NCBI GenBank assembly: GCA_003254905.1 | Contig: QANU01075867.1 | Location: 1-64,000 of the forward strand | Reading direction: 5' to 3' | Length of the DNA stretch: 64,000 nt | From: Nissolia schottii | Lineage: Eukaryota; Streptophyta; Magnoliopsida; Fabales; Fabaceae | Shown here: piece by piece, positions 60,620 to 64,000 of the stretch | Layout of the letters: every line of letters begins with the position of its first letter | Numbering within the stretch: the stretch's first letter is position 1 | Translations under genes and position numbers: made by a program | Notes under the pieces: generated by a model | Seen by the model: only the letters and a program-made list of their open reading frames with translations | What the model was told of the DNA's origin: nothing | Databases searched by the model: none

Positions 60620-60620
60620 N
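60620..60620. other. Single-N join between two copies of the same sequence
   Basis: 60078-60619 and 60621-61210 appear to be the same sequence, except that the second has 48 extra bases (two more 24-bp units). This is the pattern of an unresolved contig overlap. Confidence 0.8.
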
Positions 60621-61005
60621 TTAAAGGTGTGTGTATATCAAAACTCTCAAAATAGTTTTTCAAGATAACTCTTAAAAGAAAAAGATTGATTCCTGCTTTT
60701 AAAGTATCCCAAACAAACCAAGGAATCAAGAGAAAAGAAAGAAAGAATGAGTTTGGGCAAAACCTTCAGAGACATTCGAATGACTAACCTAGATTCATTC
60801 GAATGACTCATGAACAAGTCATTCGAATGACTCATGAATAGGTCATTCGAATGACTCATGAACATGTCATTCGAATTACTCAAGAACAAGTCATTCGAAT
60901 ACCTCATGAACAAAGGTAACTCGAATGAAGTATTCGAATGACTAGGGTTTGGTGCGTTCGGTGATCCCAGTATAGCCAAGTCATTCGAATGACTGACCCA
61001 GATCC
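60621..61005 (+). mobile_element. Copia-like LTR scrap, second copy, with expanded 24-bp repeat
   Basis: Repeats 60078-60414. The 24-bp unit CATTCGAATGACTCATGAAC(AAGT) occurs two more times than in the first copy. On the minus strand each unit adds an eight-residue SHSNDLFM to a chance open frame. Confidence 0.7.
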
Positions 61006-62634
61006 ATTGTGTTAGATACCCAACCGGTACTAGGGAAAAGTGTTAGATACCTTAGAATAGTCCCACGACCCCATTGGGAAAGTCGGGAAGTGACTAAACC
61101 GCGAGCGGAACAGTGGTCTACGGTCACCGGGGCTTGACGACGTGTTAAAGGTATTTGTGAAAAATAATCGTCCGGATAAAAATTCACAAATGCCTTAAAC
61201 CAATAATATTCCTAGGTAGGGGGAAAATAGAGGATCGCGACGGTAAAAGCGGACGACCGTGCGCGACGCACCGGCACTGCGAGCGATAAAACACGAGCGA
61301 AACGAGACCGGGAGGCGGTCAAAGATGGCAACCAGCACGTGATTGAATCTGATTTCTAGGAAAATAATATAAAATTCAATTACTATTCATTGAATTGACT
61401 ACTTAATTATCTTTTGAATTAATTAATTATTAAAAAAATAAAAAAGGGCAAAATTGTAATTATGCATAGGGGTAAAAAGGTAATTATGGGGGGCAGAATT
61501 TTGGATATAAATAGGCCCCCATATGCAGAAATTTTCAAGAGAGAATTCTCTCTGGAGCTAGGGGAAACTCTGCCCGTGTGCGTTGCGGTAACCCTGCAGA
61601 AACTCTGCCGGAAGCTTGGATCGCGCTCAAGGCTTGGAGGACTGTTCTCCCCCACCCTTTTCATCACCGAAACAGCCTCTCAAAGGTGGGTAACTATGGC
61701 TACTCACCTCTTTGGTGGTTAGATGTGTTTATGTGTGTGTGTATATGCTTCTATGTATGTACGTTTATGTATGTTAGAACTCTGGTTAGGATAGGGAGAT
61801 GATTCTGAAGGGTCCTGTGACCTGGATTAGATAGGTTTTAAGATAGTTGGAATATGTGTGAGAACCTCGAGGAGTGTCCATGAGAAAGGAGGAAGAGAAA
61901 AGGAAGAAAATCGTGCACTCGGTTTCAGCCTCGCCCAGGTACCGCTGAGCGGCCCCAGGCGTCGCTGAGCGGAGTGCATTAGAAACATGTTTTTGAACAC
62001 GTGAACTCCAGGACGCAGAGAGGTCAGAAGGACCCGCTGAGCGGCCTGAAGGTCACTAAGGATAAGGATGGAAAAGATATTTTTGAAAACCGGGCCATGC
62101 CCGCTGAGCGAAAAAAGTTACCGCTGAGTGATTAAGCTCTCACCGCTGAGCGATGAGGCTCCTATCGCTGAGCGAGATGAGCTCAGACCGCTGAGCGAAA
62201 AAGAAGTTCCGCTAAGCGGCCTGAGACCAGAATGTCTTATGAAGGCTGTCTTGAGGCACATAATCCAACAAGTTATGATTTAAATGATGAATATGACTGA
62301 AGTATGTGAACTATGTGATATAGTATGTCCATGCATTATGATTATTTAAAGTAATATGTTAGCATGCCATGCATCATGTTAAGGTATATTTAGAGGACTA
62401 GAAATTAATCAGGTAATGAGTAAAGATTATAATGGAAATGAACCTTAGGGAACAAGGCATGTCATATTATGTGCAGAAAAAGAGAAGAAAGAAGAAATGT
62501 TATGAGAAAGATAAGATGAGAATATAATGAAATGCTATGAGAAAGAAAGAAAAGATGATATGCTAAAAGAATAAGAGAAAAAGAAAGAAAAGTATGATGC
62601 TGATTGCTGTCGGTAGGTGGCTGGCAGCGGGTTC
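61006..62634 (+). mobile_element. TK LTR, plus strand, cut by the next LTR
   Basis: Contains U3, a TATAAATA at 61506-61513, a splice-like GTGGGTAACTATGG (61686) and a large CGCTGAGCG array (about 61940-62220). It breaks in a single CTGTCGGTAGGTGGCTGGCAG unit where another LTR starts. Its exon-1-like leader closely matches those at 32540-32700 and 36600-36770. Confidence 0.75.
61940..62220 (+). repeat. Array of CGCTGAGCG near-palindromes
   Basis: About nine copies or one-base variants, with the last six at intervals of roughly 25-30 bp. It starts about 430 bp downstream of the TATA box. Confidence 0.85.
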
Positions 62635-64000
62635 TGTAACATCCCGCTTTTTTCACTGTCCGGATAATTAGTGTAATAAATAATTATAAGGTGATTAAGG
62701 AGGCGAGAAAATTTAATTATTACCTTTAATTCATAAGAATCATCTTGAACTCATAAGAATAGCATTCAAAATTGAGGTGTCATGACCGGCGAATTTTTCG
62801 GAGCCTTAAGACGATTTCCAGACCAATCGGAAATTTTTTCGGATACCGAAAGTAACCGTAAAATACACTAATAAAATAATAATTTCCCGAATATCTCCAC
62901 TGGACTCAACTACTAATAATGGAAAATTAGTAGAGCGCGATGGCATGTCCGGATTATTTTTCGGACATCCGCACGTAAAGTACCGGGACTGCGAACGACA
63001 AAACGCAATCAAGCATGATCAAAATTAGACTGACGGGATCATGTTTATCCATAGTTGGATATTTACATAAAATATACTATTATATAATATAATAATCTTA
63101 ATGCATAGAAAAAAATAATACTATAATAATAATATAATAGTAATATATAATTATATATAATAAAAAAAAGTATAAGATTATATATACGTATATATGTGGA
63201 CGGTGGGGGGCTGTTTATGCCCTTGACACCAAAATTCCACATTTCCTTCTTTATTTTTTTCTTTGTTTCTTCGCCCCCTCCCCCTCCATGACGCCACTCC
63301 AGCTTTATTTTCCTTTCTTTGTGCTTTTATTTTTCTTTCCCCTGAAGCTTGGTGCTTCAATTTGTTTCTTTGCTTCCTTTCTATTTTTCTTGACTTTCCT
63401 TTTCTTTGTTTCTTCATTCCCCGCTGACGCTCTTTCTTATTTTTCTTTCTTGAAGCCATTTGTGCTTCACTTCTTTGTTTCTTTACTTGTTTTTCTCTTT
63501 AGTTTCCCCTGAAGCTCGTTTCCTTTGTTTCTTTTCTTAATTTTTTTTATTTTTTTCACTTTGTTTCTTTTATTGTTTCTTTGTTCTTTCCCTGAAGCCA
63601 TACGCTTCGCTGTTTCAGTTTTCTTTTTTTGTTCTTTCTTTCTTTGTTTCCTTGTTCGTTCGTGCACTGTTGTGATGTTGCCGGATGCCGGAAAAATAGG
63701 ATGATCGTCATGGAAGTGCTCAGGGAATTTTCCTCTTCACTTCGACTGTTTCCAAACTGGATTTGGAGGTGGGTAGTCCAAACACCCTTGTCTACGGGAT
63801 TTTTAACTGTATATTTATGTATGTATTTTTGAGTAGGAAAAATTAGAAATATTATGAGAAAAATATGGAGTTAATGATGCTTGAAGGATTTGTAGAAATA
63901 TTGAGGTTAGGAAAATATAACTGTGCTGGTTGGAACTGTGTAGGAAGCCTCAGTAACCACTGAGAAAAGAAATTCTATTTTTGGACGCTGTGACTTTCCC
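62635..64000 (+). mobile_element. TK-related LTR, 5' part, runs off the window
   Basis: Starts TGTAACATCCCGCTTTTTTC inside the preceding LTR. U3 includes the familiar GGACATCCGCACGTAAAGTACCG-like block near 62960 (shown in part: CCGCACGTAAAG). The left flanking five bases are GGTTC; the right end is outside the window. Confidence 0.7.
63240..63665 (+). repeat. Pyrimidine-rich tract with spaced GAAGC..GCTTC hairpins
   Basis: About 425 bp of CTTT/TTTC-rich plus strand, punctuated by short inverted pairs such as GAAGCTTGGTGCTTC (63346), GAAGCCATTTGTGCTTC (63453) and GAAGCCATACGCTTC (63595). The long Lys/Arg-rich frame on the minus strand is a by-product of the purine strand. Confidence 0.75.

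Noticed and set aside
60104..60979. Repeated SHSNDLFM-type minus-strand frames of 94 and 110 codons
   Set aside because: They come from a 24-bp non-coding repeat in an LTR; the duplicate copy is probably an assembly artefact.
53180..60995. TTCGAA-rich clusters as heat-shock elements, as in some heat-responsive copia LTRs
   Set aside because: The half-sites abut (TTCGAA) rather than having the two-base spacing of heat-shock elements, so I did not call them that.
63178..63667. Lys/Arg-rich minus-strand frames of 66-93 codons
   Set aside because: They are the translation of a simple purine-rich strand, with no domain or conservation.

Overview
The window reads as nuclear DNA of a flowering plant, probably a eudicot and possibly a legume. 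The lineage call is an inference from the style of the repeats and has low certainty. It is almost wholly nested LTR retrotransposons, with one low-copy island near 41.5-48.0 kb. There is no bacterial-style gene organisation, no rRNA and no tRNA that I can see. Most open frames over 60 codons are chance frames inside repeats.

Three LTR families account for nearly everything. Family TK has about 2.7-3.2 kb LTRs with TGTAACA or TGAAACA termini. Where the internal ends survive it has an initiator-Met primer site (TGGTATCAGAGC) and a G-rich polypurine tract, which together suggest a Tekay/Del-type chromovirus and its non-autonomous derivatives. Family AT has about 1.6 kb LTRs with termini TGATAAGTGCCC...TTCAACA, a tRNA-Asp-type primer site and an Athila-like gag. 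Family CP is a copia-like LTR carrying TTTGTCATCATCAAAAC at one end.

Layout: 1-8.6 kb is an AT element with both LTRs, a tandem-duplicated part, and a TK solo LTR nested inside it. 8.6-10.7 kb is a chromovirus protease/RT scrap between inverted AT LTRs. 10.7-17.8 kb is a non-autonomous TK element on the minus strand. 17.8-26.3 kb is a three-deep nest of TK LTRs. 26.3-41.5 kb is a mosaic of plus and minus TK LTRs with a perfect 106-bp palindrome, a tail-to-tail LTR pair and several minisatellites. 41.5-48.0 kb is AT-rich low-copy DNA with two MITE-like inverted-repeat elements, one intact two-exon VOC/glyoxalase-superfamily gene on the minus strand, and a dead LINE reverse-transcriptase fragment. 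48.0-52.3 kb is two TK LTRs. 52.3-54.3 kb is a copia-like LTR. 54.3-60.0 kb is a pol-less AT element with a gag pseudogene and a nested solo LTR. 60.0-64.0 kb is a copia scrap, an unresolved assembly join and two more TK LTRs.

The most notable pattern is that short near-palindromes, CGCTSAGCG in many LTRs and TCATTCGAATGA in others, occur as dense arrays in unrelated LTR families. In TK LTRs either motif type can occupy the same slot, roughly 0.4-0.7 kb downstream of the TATA box. TK LTRs also share a conserved pair of splice-like signals, followed by a short acidic reading frame near their 3' end. Only the VOC gene looks like a functional host gene.
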